Shown here: piece by piece, positions 42,844 through 53,182 of the stretch
Layout of the letters: each line of letters opens with the position of its first letter
Numbering within the stretch: the stretch's first letter is position 1
Assembly (NCBI RefSeq): GCF_022138605.1
Contig: NZ_JACBFS010000007.1
Location: 51,001-115,000, forward strand
Source: Xanthobacter sp. NM-25
GTDB lineage: Bacteria > Pseudomonadota > Alphaproteobacteria > Rhizobiales > Xanthobacteraceae
Direction of reading: 5' to 3'
Length of the DNA stretch: 64,000 bases
Position numbers and translations under genes: made by a program
The notes under the pieces: generated by a model
Told to the model about the DNA's origin: nothing
Databases searched by the model: none
The model's input: only the letters and a program-made list of their open reading frames with translations

Positions 42844-42860
42844 GGGGCACCGGAAACGAC

Positions 42861-42893
42861 ATCGCCCCGCATCAGCAGCTGATGCGGGGCGAT
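42861..42893. terminator. Long perfect hairpin between TM2 gene and typA
   Basis: Perfect 15-bp arms ATCGCCCCGCATCAG and CTGATGCGGGGCGAT with loop CAG. It lies between convergent genes and likely ends transcription from both sides, although only short T-containing text follows. Confidence 0.7.
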
Positions 42894-42932
42894 GGGAAAG
42901 CGTGGACCGGCGCAAGGCCGCGTCGCGGGGCC

Positions 42933-44762
<1,830 letters not shown>

Positions 44763-44921
44763 GGGCTTCCAGCACCAAAATGCGAGTCCGAAATGCTCGG
44801 GCCCGCAGGAGAAAAGGGGAAAGTTGCGGCGCAAAATACACGGAAAGCGACGAAGATCAATGCGCGGCTGGCAATCGCACCGCGCCCGTGGCATGTCACA
44901 GCCGCAGATCAGGGAGGTCCC

Positions 44922-45350
44922 ATGCAGGTCGGCGAGCTCGCCCTCGGCATCCTCATCAGCTTCGTCACCATCGCCATGCAGGCGGTCCTCACGGTGCTGC
45001 TGGGCCGCAGCCTCCAGGCGCTCAGTCACCGGGCGGTGAAGGAACGCTCCGTTCCCACCCTCATCCTGGTGATGTGCTACGCCGGCGGCGCCCTCACCTT
45101 CGGTCACTTCCTGCAGGTGGGCGTGTGGGCCACCTCCTATGTGGTGCTGGGGGTGGCGCCGTTGCACGACGCCTATGATCTCGCCCTGCAGAATTTCACC
45201 ACCCTGGGCTATGGCGATCTGCTGCCGGCCAACGGCTGGCGCCTCTTGGCGCCCATCACCTCGGCCAACGGCCTGCTGCTGTTCGGCTGGTCCACCGCCT
45301 TTCTCTACACGGTGCTGAACCGCGCCGCCCAGGCGCTGCACCTGTTCTGA
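44922..45350 (+). CDS. Two-helix potassium-channel-like protein
   Basis: A 142-residue membrane protein with four hydrophobic stretches. The pore loop has a K+ selectivity filter, TTLGYGD, in QNFTTLGYGDLLPANG. There is no cytoplasmic RCK or cyclic-nucleotide domain. GGGAGG lies just before the ATG. It is divergent from typA and followed, after about 120 bases, by a gene with a cyclic-nucleotide-binding domain. Confidence 0.82.
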   Translation: MQVGELALGILISFVTIAMQAVLTVLLGRSLQALSHRAVKERSVPTLILVMCYAGGALTFGHFLQVGVWATSYVVLGVAPLHDAYDLALQNFTTLGYGDLLPANGWRLLAPITSANGLLLFGWSTAFLYTVLNRAAQALHLF

Positions 45351-45495
45351 TGCATCCTGCGGCATTCGCCTCTGCGAATACGATGGCGCCTTAGAAAAAT
45401 CCGGCCGCGCCGCAGGTTTCCGCTCCGCCGGCCGAAGTCCTGGGGTATAAGAGCGAAACTGCACCTTCAGAGTGTTCCGCCGGCGACCGCATCAG

Positions 45496-46893
45496 ATGCC
45501 ACCTGATCACCCTCGCGACGACGACCCTGCGCCCCCCTCCGGCCGTCACGGCCCGCGCCCATCGGCCCCCGTCACCCCCGCCGAGGCGGCACAGGCGGCC
45601 CGCCGGATGGCGGATCATCCCTTTTTCCGCGGCATGGACCAGGCTGCCATGGCTGCTCTCATCGTCCAGGGAACGGCGGTGGATGCCGCGCCCGGCGAGC
45701 TACTGATCCGCCGCGGCGATCCCAGCACCTTCGCCCTACTGATGGTGGAGGGCATCGCCGATGTGGTGATCGACACCGCTTACGAACACGTGATGCTGGC
45801 GGCCTGCGAGAGCCCCACGGTGATCGGCGAGATCGGCGCCTTCACCGGCGTGGAGCGCACCGCCCACGTGCAGGCCCGCACCCGGGTGCGGGCCATCCGC
45901 TTGTCCGCCGACGCGCTGGCGGCCGCCGGCCAGGCGCACCCCGGCCTGCTGGCGGCGGTGCTGCAGCAATTCGGCCAGCGCTTTGCCACCTTCAACCGCG
46001 CCTTCGGCTTTTATGCCAATGCGTTGAACGCCCTGGAGCGGCGCGCCTTCGACCTGCGGCTCCTCGACGACCTGCGCAACCCACTGCCGGAACTCGCCAA
46101 TTTCAGCGCCTCCTTTCGCCGCCTGGCGGAGGAACTGATGGTGCGCGAGGCGGAGCGGCGCGAGCTTGCCAATGCGGCGGCGATCCAGCGCGCCATGCTG
46201 CCGGCGCCACTCGGCCCCGAGGCCCTGGCCCATCGGGCCGACCTTTATGCGGACATGCGCCCCGCCCGGGCGGTGGGTGGCGATTTCTTCGATGCCTTCC
46301 TGCTGGCCGACGGGCGGCTGGTGGTCACCATTGGCGATGTGGCCGGCAAGGGCATTCCGGCGGCGCTCTTCATGTGCGCCACCCAGACTACCCTGCGCAC
46401 GGTGCTGCGGCACGAGAGCGATCTGGCCCTCGCCATGGCCTCGGCCAACGCGCTGCTGTGCGCCACCAACAGCGAGCAATTGTTCGTCACCGCTTTCTGC
46501 GCGGTCATCGATCTCGCCAGCGGCGTCATGGACTATTGCAGCTGCGGCCATGCCGATGCGCTGGTACTGCGCGGCTCCGGCGCCATCGAGCGGCCGAGCG
46601 TGTGCGGCATGGCCCTCGCCATGATGGAGGGGGCGAGCTACACCGCCCGCCGGCTGGTGCTGTCGCCGGGCGACCGGCTACTGCTCTATACCGACGGCCT
46701 GACCGACGCCACCGATGGCGCGGATCACCGTTTCGGCGAGACACGGCTGGAGGCGGAGGTGGCCAAGGGCACGGCGCTGCGGGCGGCGGTGTTCGTCACC
46801 AGCCTGCTCGACCGTATCGAGGCGTTTGCCGGCACAACCGACCAGTTCGACGACATGACCGCCCTGGCAGTGGTGTTCAACGGCGGGGCATAG
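45496..46893 (+). CDS. cNMP-binding / PP2C (SpoIIE-type) serine phosphatase
   Basis: A signalling protein of about 465 residues: an N-terminal cyclic-nucleotide-type sensor (PGELLIRRGD, GEIGAFTGVERTAHVQA), a helical linker (AEELMVREAERRELANAAAIQ) and a SpoIIE/RsbU PP2C domain. The metal Asp residues are seen in VGGDFFDAFLL, GDVAGKGIPAALFM, LLLYTDGLTDATD and DDMTALAV. Such proteins usually dephosphorylate anti-anti-sigma factors. No STAS or kinase partner is in the window. The start could also be the GTG at 45472. Neither start has a good ribosome site. Confidence 0.9.
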   Translation: MPPDHPRDDDPAPPSGRHGPRPSAPVTPAEAAQAARRMADHPFFRGMDQAAMAALIVQGTAVDAAPGELLIRRGDPSTFALLMVEGIADVVIDTAYEHVMLAACESPTVIGEIGAFTGVERTAHVQARTRVRAIRLSADALAAAGQAHPGLLAAVLQQFGQRFATFNRAFGFYANALNALERRAFDLRLLDDLRNPLPELANFSASFRRLAEELMVREAERRELANAAAIQRAMLPAPLGPEALAHRADLYADMRPARAVGGDFFDAFLLADGRLVVTIGDVAGKGIPAALFMCATQTTLRTVLRHESDLALAMASANALLCATNSEQLFVTAFCAVIDLASGVMDYCSCGHADALVLRGSGAIERPSVCGMALAMMEGASYTARRLVLSPGDRLLLYTDGLTDATDGADHRFGETRLEAEVAKGTALRAAVFVTSLLDRIEAFAGTTDQFDDMTALAVVFNGGA

Positions 46894-46915
46894 GCGCGCC
46901 CGCGCCCCACCGCGC

Positions 46916-48388
46916 TCAGTCGGCGAAGCGGTCCTGGTCGCCCGCCATCAGCACCAGATCGCTCAGGGTGAAGCGATCGAAATCCAAGGGTGCGCCGGGC
47001 ACCAGGATGGAGCTGTCCGAGTGGCGCACCAGCGTCCACACGGTCTCCGCAACGATCCGGCTGCCTACCGGCCCCAGATGGGCGCCGCCGGGTCTCTCCG
47101 GATGCCCCGCCTCGGCCAGCAGATAGAACCACAGGGGCGTGGCTTCGGCGAACGGCGCCGCCGCCGCCCTCTGGTGCTCCGGCAGGGCGGCGAGCAGCGC
47201 AGCGCCGGCCAGTTCCGGCACGCCCATGTGGCGGGCCAGGGCCTGGCCGGTGGGCAGCCCCAGCCGATAGCCCTGCAGCAGATGCTGAAGGGCCAGGGCG
47301 GCCACCGTCTGCGGCGCGCCGGCCAGTTCCGTGTTCAGCGCCCGCGCCCGCTGCGGCGCGCGCGCCTCCAGCGGCAGGAACCCCTCCCAGGCAATGATCC
47401 AATGCTCGGGCAAGGCGTGCGGGCCCCGCCCGGCGGTGCCGAGGGCGAAGCGGGTGGCGAGGGCACCGCGCGCGATGTCGCGGAAGCAGGGATTGTAGTC
47501 ATAGCTGCCGCGCATCATGGCGGGGGCGAGGCAGAAGGCGGCGGCGCTGAACTCCACCGGCATCAGCAGATCCGCCGCGCGCGCCACGCGCCAGAAGCGC
47601 GGCCCGTTCTCCACCACATCCTCCAGCACCGTGCGGTCGCAAATCTGGCCCAGCAGATCGAACAGCACCATCCATTGATAGCGCTGGCGCAAGCCCCGCC
47701 GCGCCGCGTCGAAGGTGCGGCCGCCGCTCACCAACGCATTGTGGGCCTTGAGAAACGCCACATGGAGCTGGCTCATCACCAGCATGTCGTCATTGCGCGG
47801 ATCGCCACAGCGCGGCGCCCGGTCACGTGCAGGCTCGGTGCTGCGGGAAAAGCGCGGCAGATCGTTGCGATCCCCCTTGCGCGGCGGCCGCGGCAGCGTC
47901 CCGGGCGCCACCTTGCCCAGCAGCATGCGCCGCACCACCGCCGGATCACGCGGCGCGTCATAGACACTGTCGAGATCGAGTCGGCCGCTGCGCCGGTTCG
48001 ACACGCCGTCGAGCTGCGCCAACGGCGTGAAGAGGGTGGACGGGTCGGTGCCCCCGTCATCGGCGCGGGCCAGCACCAGATCGTGCAGCACGAATTGCAG
48101 CAGGTAGGTGTAGGCGGCCGGCAGCGGTCCGTCGCCGGCGCTCTGCACGCGCGGCGCCGGCGGCACCGGCTGCGGCTCCGTCATGGCCTCCGCCAGGCGA
48201 GCCAGCGCGTGCACCGTCGCCGCCCCGTCGGGCAGGCGCTGCGCGGGAGCATCGAGGGTGGCGAACATGCGACCAAAGCGCCCGGCGCTGGTGCGTGCCC
48301 CGACATCGTGGGCCAACGCGCGGACCCGCGCCCCCACCGCATTGGTGCGCGATGGCCACGCATCGTCACACCCGATGGTCATCTCCAT
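46916..48388 (-). CDS. Animal-type heme peroxidase family protein
   Basis: A 490-residue heme peroxidase-cyclooxygenase-family protein without a signal peptide. The distal His is H102 in LLQFVLHDLV. The Ca/heme-family text is LDLDSVYDAPRDP. The proximal His is H216 in HVAFLKAHNALV after DPRNDDMLVMSQ, and helical text follows (MVLFDLLGQICDRTVLEDVV). Members peroxidise halides or dioxygenate fatty acids. The ATG at 48388 is supported by AAGGAG, the last of four 11-base repeats. It is divergent from a LuxR gene; a diheme c-type protein and a P450 lie beyond. Confidence 0.85.
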   Translation of the reverse strand: MEMTIGCDDAWPSRTNAVGARVRALAHDVGARTSAGRFGRMFATLDAPAQRLPDGAATVHALARLAEAMTEPQPVPPAPRVQSAGDGPLPAAYTYLLQFVLHDLVLARADDGGTDPSTLFTPLAQLDGVSNRRSGRLDLDSVYDAPRDPAVVRRMLLGKVAPGTLPRPPRKGDRNDLPRFSRSTEPARDRAPRCGDPRNDDMLVMSQLHVAFLKAHNALVSGGRTFDAARRGLRQRYQWMVLFDLLGQICDRTVLEDVVENGPRFWRVARAADLLMPVEFSAAAFCLAPAMMRGSYDYNPCFRDIARGALATRFALGTAGRGPHALPEHWIIAWEGFLPLEARAPQRARALNTELAGAPQTVAALALQHLLQGYRLGLPTGQALARHMGVPELAGAALLAALPEHQRAAAAPFAEATPLWFYLLAEAGHPERPGGAHLGPVGSRIVAETVWTLVRHSDSSILVPGAPLDFDRFTLSDLVLMAGDQDRFAD

Positions 48389-48432
48389 GGCACTCCTTCG
48401 CCACTCCTGCGCCGCTCCTGCGCCGCTCCCTC
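48389..48432 (-). repeat. Four tandem 11-base repeats, each with a Shine-Dalgarno core
   Basis: Reading leftward toward the peroxidase ATG, four units end to end are GAGGGAGCGGC, GCAGGAGCGGC, GCAGGAGTGGC and GAAGGAGTGCC, at 48422-48432, 48411-48421, 48400-48410 and 48389-48399. The last one is the ribosome site itself. Confidence 0.75.
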
Positions 48433-48799
48433 GCCCCGGCCCGCCCGGCCGGCGGCGACACCGCGACGACGCCGGTGGCCACCCGGCCATCACGCAGCAC
48501 CTGCGGGCCTTTCGCCACAAGCCACCACGAGTGGCCCGCGCGCTTCATCCTCCATATGGGGGATGAGGCTCAAGCCCATCGTCTTGCAGGCTGGCACCAT
48601 TATGCAATGCTGGGGTGACGCGGGCGGCAACCGCAGGTGGCCGGGTGGTATCGGGCGACATCTGGCGTCCCACGGGGGACGGGCCGCGCAATGGCGCCAC
48701 GGGCCGGGTGACCACCCCGAGCGCACCGGCGCCGCACCTGGGGAGCGCCATTGACGGCCCTGGGGCCGGCGCACCGGGCAGAGACGAAATGGGGCGGAC
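48433..48799. promoter_or_regulatory. Peroxidase / LuxR divergent control region
   Basis: About 370 bases without a gene. It contains the palindrome CATCCTCCATATGGGGGATG (48546-48565, one mismatched pair), a size and symmetry like LuxR-type operators, between the two divergent starts. No -35/-10 pair could be fixed. Confidence 0.5.
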
Positions 48800-49936
48800 A
48801 TGGACGATCTCGACCAGTATTCGCGGCTGATCCACGACGTTTACGAGCTGAGCGGCGATCCCGATCAGTGGGGCCTGCTGCTGGAAGGCATCACCCGCTT
48901 CATCGGCGGCCGTGTCACCCAGCTCGCCGTCTTCAGCCTCAAGAACAATCTGCGCCCCACCTGGCGGGTGTGGGGCGCAGATCAGCAGGAATACCGCACC
49001 TTCATCTATCGCCACGCCACCGAGGATCCGCGCCTGTCCTACATCCTCTCCAACCCCGGGCGGGTCATCTGCGCCGAGGATGGGGTGGACCCTGAGCAGT
49101 TCCGCGCCACCGCCTGGTTCCGCGAGGTGGTGGAGCCCATGGACCTCGAGCACTCGCTGGTGTCCTATTTCGCCAAGGAAGCGGACATCATGGCCACCCT
49201 CGCCTCCATGCGCGGCCGCGAGCCAGGACCGTTCGGCGCCCATGAAAAGCAGCGGCTGGGCCTGGTGGTGCCACACCTGCGGCGGGCGTTTGAATATTAT
49301 GCCCTGCTCGATGAGGCGAAGGCCAAGGTGAACGACATCGGCGCCGCCCTCGACATCGTCGATGCCGGCATCTTCCTCACCGACGCCGACCTCAATGTCG
49401 CCCATGTGAACCGCGCCGGCGAAGCCATGCTGAAGGCCGGCGACATCGCCGTGCGCAGCGGCCGGCTGGTGTTCAAGGACACGCGCGCCGCCCGCCAGAT
49501 GCCGGCGGCGGTGGCCCAGGCCCTCGCCGCCGCCCGGGGCGAGACTCACCTCAGCCACGCGGACCACATGGAAGTGCCGCGACAGGAGGGCGACGAGGCC
49601 CCCTATCGGGTCTCCCTGCATCCCCTGCCGGAAACCGCCGAGGCCGCGCGGCTCACCCAGCGCTCGCAGATCGCCGTGGTGGTGCGGGCGCCGGCCCGCA
49701 GCGGCGCCGACGTGGCGCGCCGGCTGCAGACCACCTTTCACCTCACCCCCGCCGAGGCCGGGCTGGCGGCGGCGCTGGCATCCGGCGCGGCCCTGGCGGA
49801 CTATGCCCAGCAGCGCAGCGTGGCCCTCTCCACGGTGCGCAGCCAGCTCAAGGCGCTCTATGAGAAGACCGAAACCCGCCGCCAAGGCGAATTGGTCGCA
49901 CGGCTGCGCGGCAGCCTGGACTTGAGCCTGGCCTGA
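48800..49936 (+). CDS. LuxR-type HTH transcriptional regulator
   Basis: A 378-residue regulator with a C-terminal LuxR/GerE helix-turn-helix (FHLTPAEAGLAAALASG, then SVALSTVRSQLKALYEKT). The N-terminal part is a PAS-like sensor region (ALDIVDAGIFLTDADLNVAHVNRAGEAML is centred near residues 185-213). No acyl-homoserine-lactone domain is evident. It is divergent from the heme peroxidase and upstream of the diheme protein and P450, so it probably controls one or both. Its ligand is unknown. Confidence 0.88.
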   Translation: MDDLDQYSRLIHDVYELSGDPDQWGLLLEGITRFIGGRVTQLAVFSLKNNLRPTWRVWGADQQEYRTFIYRHATEDPRLSYILSNPGRVICAEDGVDPEQFRATAWFREVVEPMDLEHSLVSYFAKEADIMATLASMRGREPGPFGAHEKQRLGLVVPHLRRAFEYYALLDEAKAKVNDIGAALDIVDAGIFLTDADLNVAHVNRAGEAMLKAGDIAVRSGRLVFKDTRAARQMPAAVAQALAAARGETHLSHADHMEVPRQEGDEAPYRVSLHPLPETAEAARLTQRSQIAVVVRAPARSGADVARRLQTTFHLTPAEAGLAAALASGAALADYAQQRSVALSTVRSQLKALYEKTETRRQGELVARLRGSLDLSLA

Positions 49937-49980
49937 ACTCAGATTGTACTTCAACGGGACACAACTGACATGATGCGTGC

Positions 49981-50035
49981 GGGAGCGATCCGCATCGGCG
50001 CCTGACGGGTCCGGCCGGCGATGCGAATCTCTCCC
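49981..50035 (+). other. Imperfect inverted repeat before the diheme gene
   Basis: Two 18-base arms (49981-49998 and 50018-50035) match at 15 positions, including GGGAG/CTCCC and CGCATCG/CGATGCG. It lies between the LuxR stop and the diheme ATG and may be a terminator, an operator or an mRNA leader hairpin. Confidence 0.4.
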
Positions 50036-50097
50036 GCCCTCTCTCCAGCCAGCGCGCCCCTGCGGCGCGCCTGCAAGACAGGTGATCAGGGGGCGAC

Positions 50098-51819
50098 ATG
50101 GTGGGGCGGACGACCAAGGTGGTGCTGGGCGGCATCGCCAGCGTGGTGGTGCTCGCGGCATTGACCAACGCCGTGGTGCGCAAGGAGCCGGCGGCGCCCG
50201 GCAAGGCGGAAACCGTGCTCCATCTCGACCAGGGATGGGATGCGGCGCGGCGCGAGCAATTCTATTTCACCCCCCAGGGCAGCACCCTTCTGCCCTATGC
50301 CTTCCTCAAGGCGCTGGAGCAGCCGGAGGGCGAGGGCCTGTTCCTTGATCCCAAGGCGGTCGCCCAGACCGGCTTCCTGCCGTCCCTGGGCCCCTCCCCG
50401 CTCAATCCGGACGGGCTGCCCATCGGCTTCGTGAAGGACCCACGCCCCGGCGGCGCCTTCGGGCCCATGGCCGGCCTCACCTGTTCCGCCTGCCACACCA
50501 ACGACATCAAGGTGGGCACCACCCGCATCCGCATCGACGGCGGCGCCTCCCTCGGCGACTTCCAGATGCTGATGACGCGCCTCTCCCAGGCGCTGGATGC
50601 CACTTTGGCCGACCCCGCCAAGTTTCAGCGCTTCGCCGCGCGGCTTTCGGCCAAACCGGAAGCGGTGCGCCCGGCCCTGGAAGCCACCGCCAGCGAGATC
50701 CGCCGGCTCGATGCCGCCGGCTGGACCCCCTCGCCTTACGGCCGCGGCCGGCTCGACGCCTTCGGCCACATCCTCAATGCGGTGGCCGCCGAGGCGCTGC
50801 ACAGTCCCGCCAACTTCCGGGTGCCGGATGCACCGGTGAGCTATCCCTTCCTGTGGACCACCCCGTTCCAGCGCTATGCCCAGTGGAACGGCGTCGCCGG
50901 CAATCCCATCGGCCGCAATGTGGGCGAGGTGCTGGGCGTGTTCGGCCATCCGAGCATCGGCACCGGCGCGCCGGCCACCTTCTCCTCCACCGCCCTCGCC
51001 GACAATCTCCATGCCCTGGAGACCTGGGTGGCCGAGCTGAAGCCGCCGCCGTGGCCGCGGGAGCTGGGCCGGGTGAGCCCGTCCCGCGCCCGCAAGGGGG
51101 CCGCGCTCTTCGCCACCCATTGCAGCGGCTGCCATGGGGGCCCCGACTATCCGCTGACGCCGGCGGCCGACACCATCGGCGGGCGGCAATGGCTGGCGGT
51201 GAAGATGGTGGATCTCGGCACCATCAGGACCGACCCCAAGATGCTGCAGAATTTCGCCACCCGCACCGCCGAGACCGGCGTCCTCGCGCCCCTGTTCGGC
51301 GGCGCGCCGCAAGTGCCGGCGGGCGGCGTGCTGCTGGCCGTGGTGGGCACCATCGTCGAGAACGACCTCAAGTCCCTCGGCATCACCGGCGACGCCCGCA
51401 AGGCCTATTACGGCTGGCGCTTCGCTCCAGACAGCGAGAAGCCGCAATCGGGCTGGACCACGCCGCTCGCCTACAAGGCCGGGCCGCTGGCCGGCGTCTG
51501 GGCCACCGGGCCGTTCCTGCACAACGGCTCGGTGCCCACCATCTATGACCTGCTCTCGCCGCCGGAGGAGCGGCCGAAGCGCTTCTATGTGGGCTCGGAG
51601 CGCTACGATCCGAAGATGCTCGGCTATGTCTCGCAGCTGGAGAAGATCCCCGAGAGCGAGCGCGCCGGCCTGTTCCTGTTCGACACGGCGCAGCCCGGCA
51701 ATTCCAACGCCGGCCATGCCTTTCCCGATCCTTCGGTGGCGCGCCTGTCGCCCTCCGATCGCTATGCCATCATCGAATATCTCAAGGTGCTGGAGGGACC
51801 CGATGTCCGCACGCACTGA
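50098..51819 (+). CDS. RoxA-like diheme c-type peroxidase/oxygenase family protein
   Basis: A 573-residue exported protein: N-terminal hydrophobic signal or anchor (KVVLGGIASVVVLAALTNAV), then two c-heme sites, CSACH (129-133) and CSGCH (342-346). Family text such as YFTPQGSTLLPYAFLKALEQP matches the group containing rubber oxygenase RoxA and diheme peroxidases; Pseudomonas oleate diol synthases are also diheme peroxidase-like. It should act in the periplasm on a hydrophobic substrate or peroxide (inference). Its 3' end overlaps the P450 gene by 17 bases. Confidence 0.85.
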   Translation: MVGRTTKVVLGGIASVVVLAALTNAVVRKEPAAPGKAETVLHLDQGWDAARREQFYFTPQGSTLLPYAFLKALEQPEGEGLFLDPKAVAQTGFLPSLGPSPLNPDGLPIGFVKDPRPGGAFGPMAGLTCSACHTNDIKVGTTRIRIDGGASLGDFQMLMTRLSQALDATLADPAKFQRFAARLSAKPEAVRPALEATASEIRRLDAAGWTPSPYGRGRLDAFGHILNAVAAEALHSPANFRVPDAPVSYPFLWTTPFQRYAQWNGVAGNPIGRNVGEVLGVFGHPSIGTGAPATFSSTALADNLHALETWVAELKPPPWPRELGRVSPSRARKGAALFATHCSGCHGGPDYPLTPAADTIGGRQWLAVKMVDLGTIRTDPKMLQNFATRTAETGVLAPLFGGAPQVPAGGVLLAVVGTIVENDLKSLGITGDARKAYYGWRFAPDSEKPQSGWTTPLAYKAGPLAGVWATGPFLHNGSVPTIYDLLSPPEERPKRFYVGSERYDPKMLGYVSQLEKIPESERAGLFLFDTAQPGNSNAGHAFPDPSVARLSPSDRYAIIEYLKVLEGPDVRTH

Positions 51820-53050
51820 CACGCCCTATCTCGACCAGCTCGACGCCCTCACCCCCAAGGACCGCTGGCCGCTGGCCCGCACCCTCATCAGCACGGACCC
51901 GCGCGGCTTCTTCGCCGAGCTGCGGGCCCATGCCCCCATCTACGAGACCGCCGAGGTGACCCTCATCGCCAGGCGGGCCGACGTGATCGAGGTGCTGTCG
52001 GCGCCCAAGGTGTTCACGGTGGAGCTCTACAGGCCGAAGATGGGCGACTTCATGCTCGCCCAGGACGAGACGGTGGTGAACTACCGCGACAAGTCGGTCA
52101 TGCGCGCCATCCTCACCTGGGACGATCTGCCCAGGGTCCGCGCGCTGGTGGCCGAATGCGCCGAAGCGGCGCTGGATGGCGCCGGGGCAGAGATCGAGCT
52201 GGTCTCCGCTTATGCCCGGCTGGTGCCGCTGCGCCTGGTGCAGCGCTATTTCGGCATCAATGGCCCGGACGCCGACCTGCTCGACTGGTCCTATGCCAAC
52301 CAGATGGACCAGTTCAACAACCTGCCCTACGACGGCCGCCCCGACGCCGACGCCATCCACGCGGCGGCGGAAGCCTCGCGGGTGAAGCTGAGGGCGCTGT
52401 TTGCCCAGCTGATCCCGCTGCGGCTCGCTGAGATCAAGGCCGGCACCGCCCCGGACGACATGCTCACCCGCATCCTCTCCCTCCACCTGCCGGCGAGCGC
52501 CCAGTTCGGCATGGACCGGGTGGTGATCAATGTGGGCGGGCTGCTCATCGGCGCCATCGAGACCACCGCCGAGGCGGTGGTGAATGCCCTCGCCGAGCTG
52601 TTCGCCCGGCCCGAGGTGCTGGCCGGCGCACGGGCCGCCGCCCTCGCCGACGACGATGCCACCCTCGACGGCTACGTCTGGGAGGCTCTGCGCTTCTCGC
52701 CCATCGTCGCCTTCATGTTCCGGGAGGCCTCGGCCACCTCTACACTGGCCGGCGGCACCGCGCGGGAGAAGGTGATCGGCGCCGGCACGGTGCTGCTGCC
52801 CCTGAGCCTCTCGGCCATGTTCGACCCCGACTTCGTCGCCGCGCCGGAGGAGTTCCGGCCCGACCGGCCGCTCCACACCTACCTCCATTTCGGCTACGGC
52901 CACCACGAATGCCTGGGCCGCTACGTGGGCTCCGTGATGATCCCGGAGCTGGTCAAGCACGTACTGAAACGCCCGGCCGCCCACCCCAAGGGACCGGTGG
53001 AGATGGACGGGACCCCCTTCCCCCAGCGCTGGCCGCTCGCTCTCGCCTGA
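51803..53050 (+). CDS. Cytochrome P450
   Basis: Soluble 415-residue bacterial P450 monooxygenase or peroxygenase. The heme-binding loop is FGYGHHECLG with thiolate Cys near 370. The ExxR motif is in EALRFSP, and the I-helix reads LLIGAIETTAEA. It has no membrane anchor. The ATG at 51803 lies inside the 3' end of the diheme gene, so the two are translated together. No ferredoxin or reductase gene is near. A lipid or fatty acid substrate is inferred from neighbours. Confidence 0.93.
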   Translation: MSARTDTPYLDQLDALTPKDRWPLARTLISTDPRGFFAELRAHAPIYETAEVTLIARRADVIEVLSAPKVFTVELYRPKMGDFMLAQDETVVNYRDKSVMRAILTWDDLPRVRALVAECAEAALDGAGAEIELVSAYARLVPLRLVQRYFGINGPDADLLDWSYANQMDQFNNLPYDGRPDADAIHAAAEASRVKLRALFAQLIPLRLAEIKAGTAPDDMLTRILSLHLPASAQFGMDRVVINVGGLLIGAIETTAEAVVNALAELFARPEVLAGARAAALADDDATLDGYVWEALRFSPIVAFMFREASATSTLAGGTAREKVIGAGTVLLPLSLSAMFDPDFVAAPEEFRPDRPLHTYLHFGYGHHECLGRYVGSVMIPELVKHVLKRPAAHPKGPVEMDGTPFPQRWPLALA

Positions 53051-53075
53051 AGCCGGCCCCGGCGCTGCAACGCCG

Positions 53076-53149
53076 AACGAACGCTCGCTTGACTTTTTGC
53101 GTCCAGCACCTGTCATACAAGGGACACCAAAGCCAAAAGAGCGCTCACT
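53076..53149 (+). promoter_or_regulatory. tetR promoter region with two operator-like sites
   Basis: AACGAACGCTCGCTT (53076-53090) overlaps a possible -35 box TTGACT (53089-53094). A second related site, AGAGCGCTCACT, is at 53138-53149. Both share GCGCTC/ACGCTC half-site text with the palindrome before the acyl-CoA dehydrogenase gene. Confidence 0.6.
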
Positions 53150-53182
53150 GAAGCGCCCTGGGGAGCGATCTGGGAGAGCGAT

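Noticed and set aside
44763..45464. In-frame upstream extension of typA
   Set aside because: TypA clearly starts with MKLRNIAIIAHVDHGK at 44762, and the extension is antisense to the channel gene.
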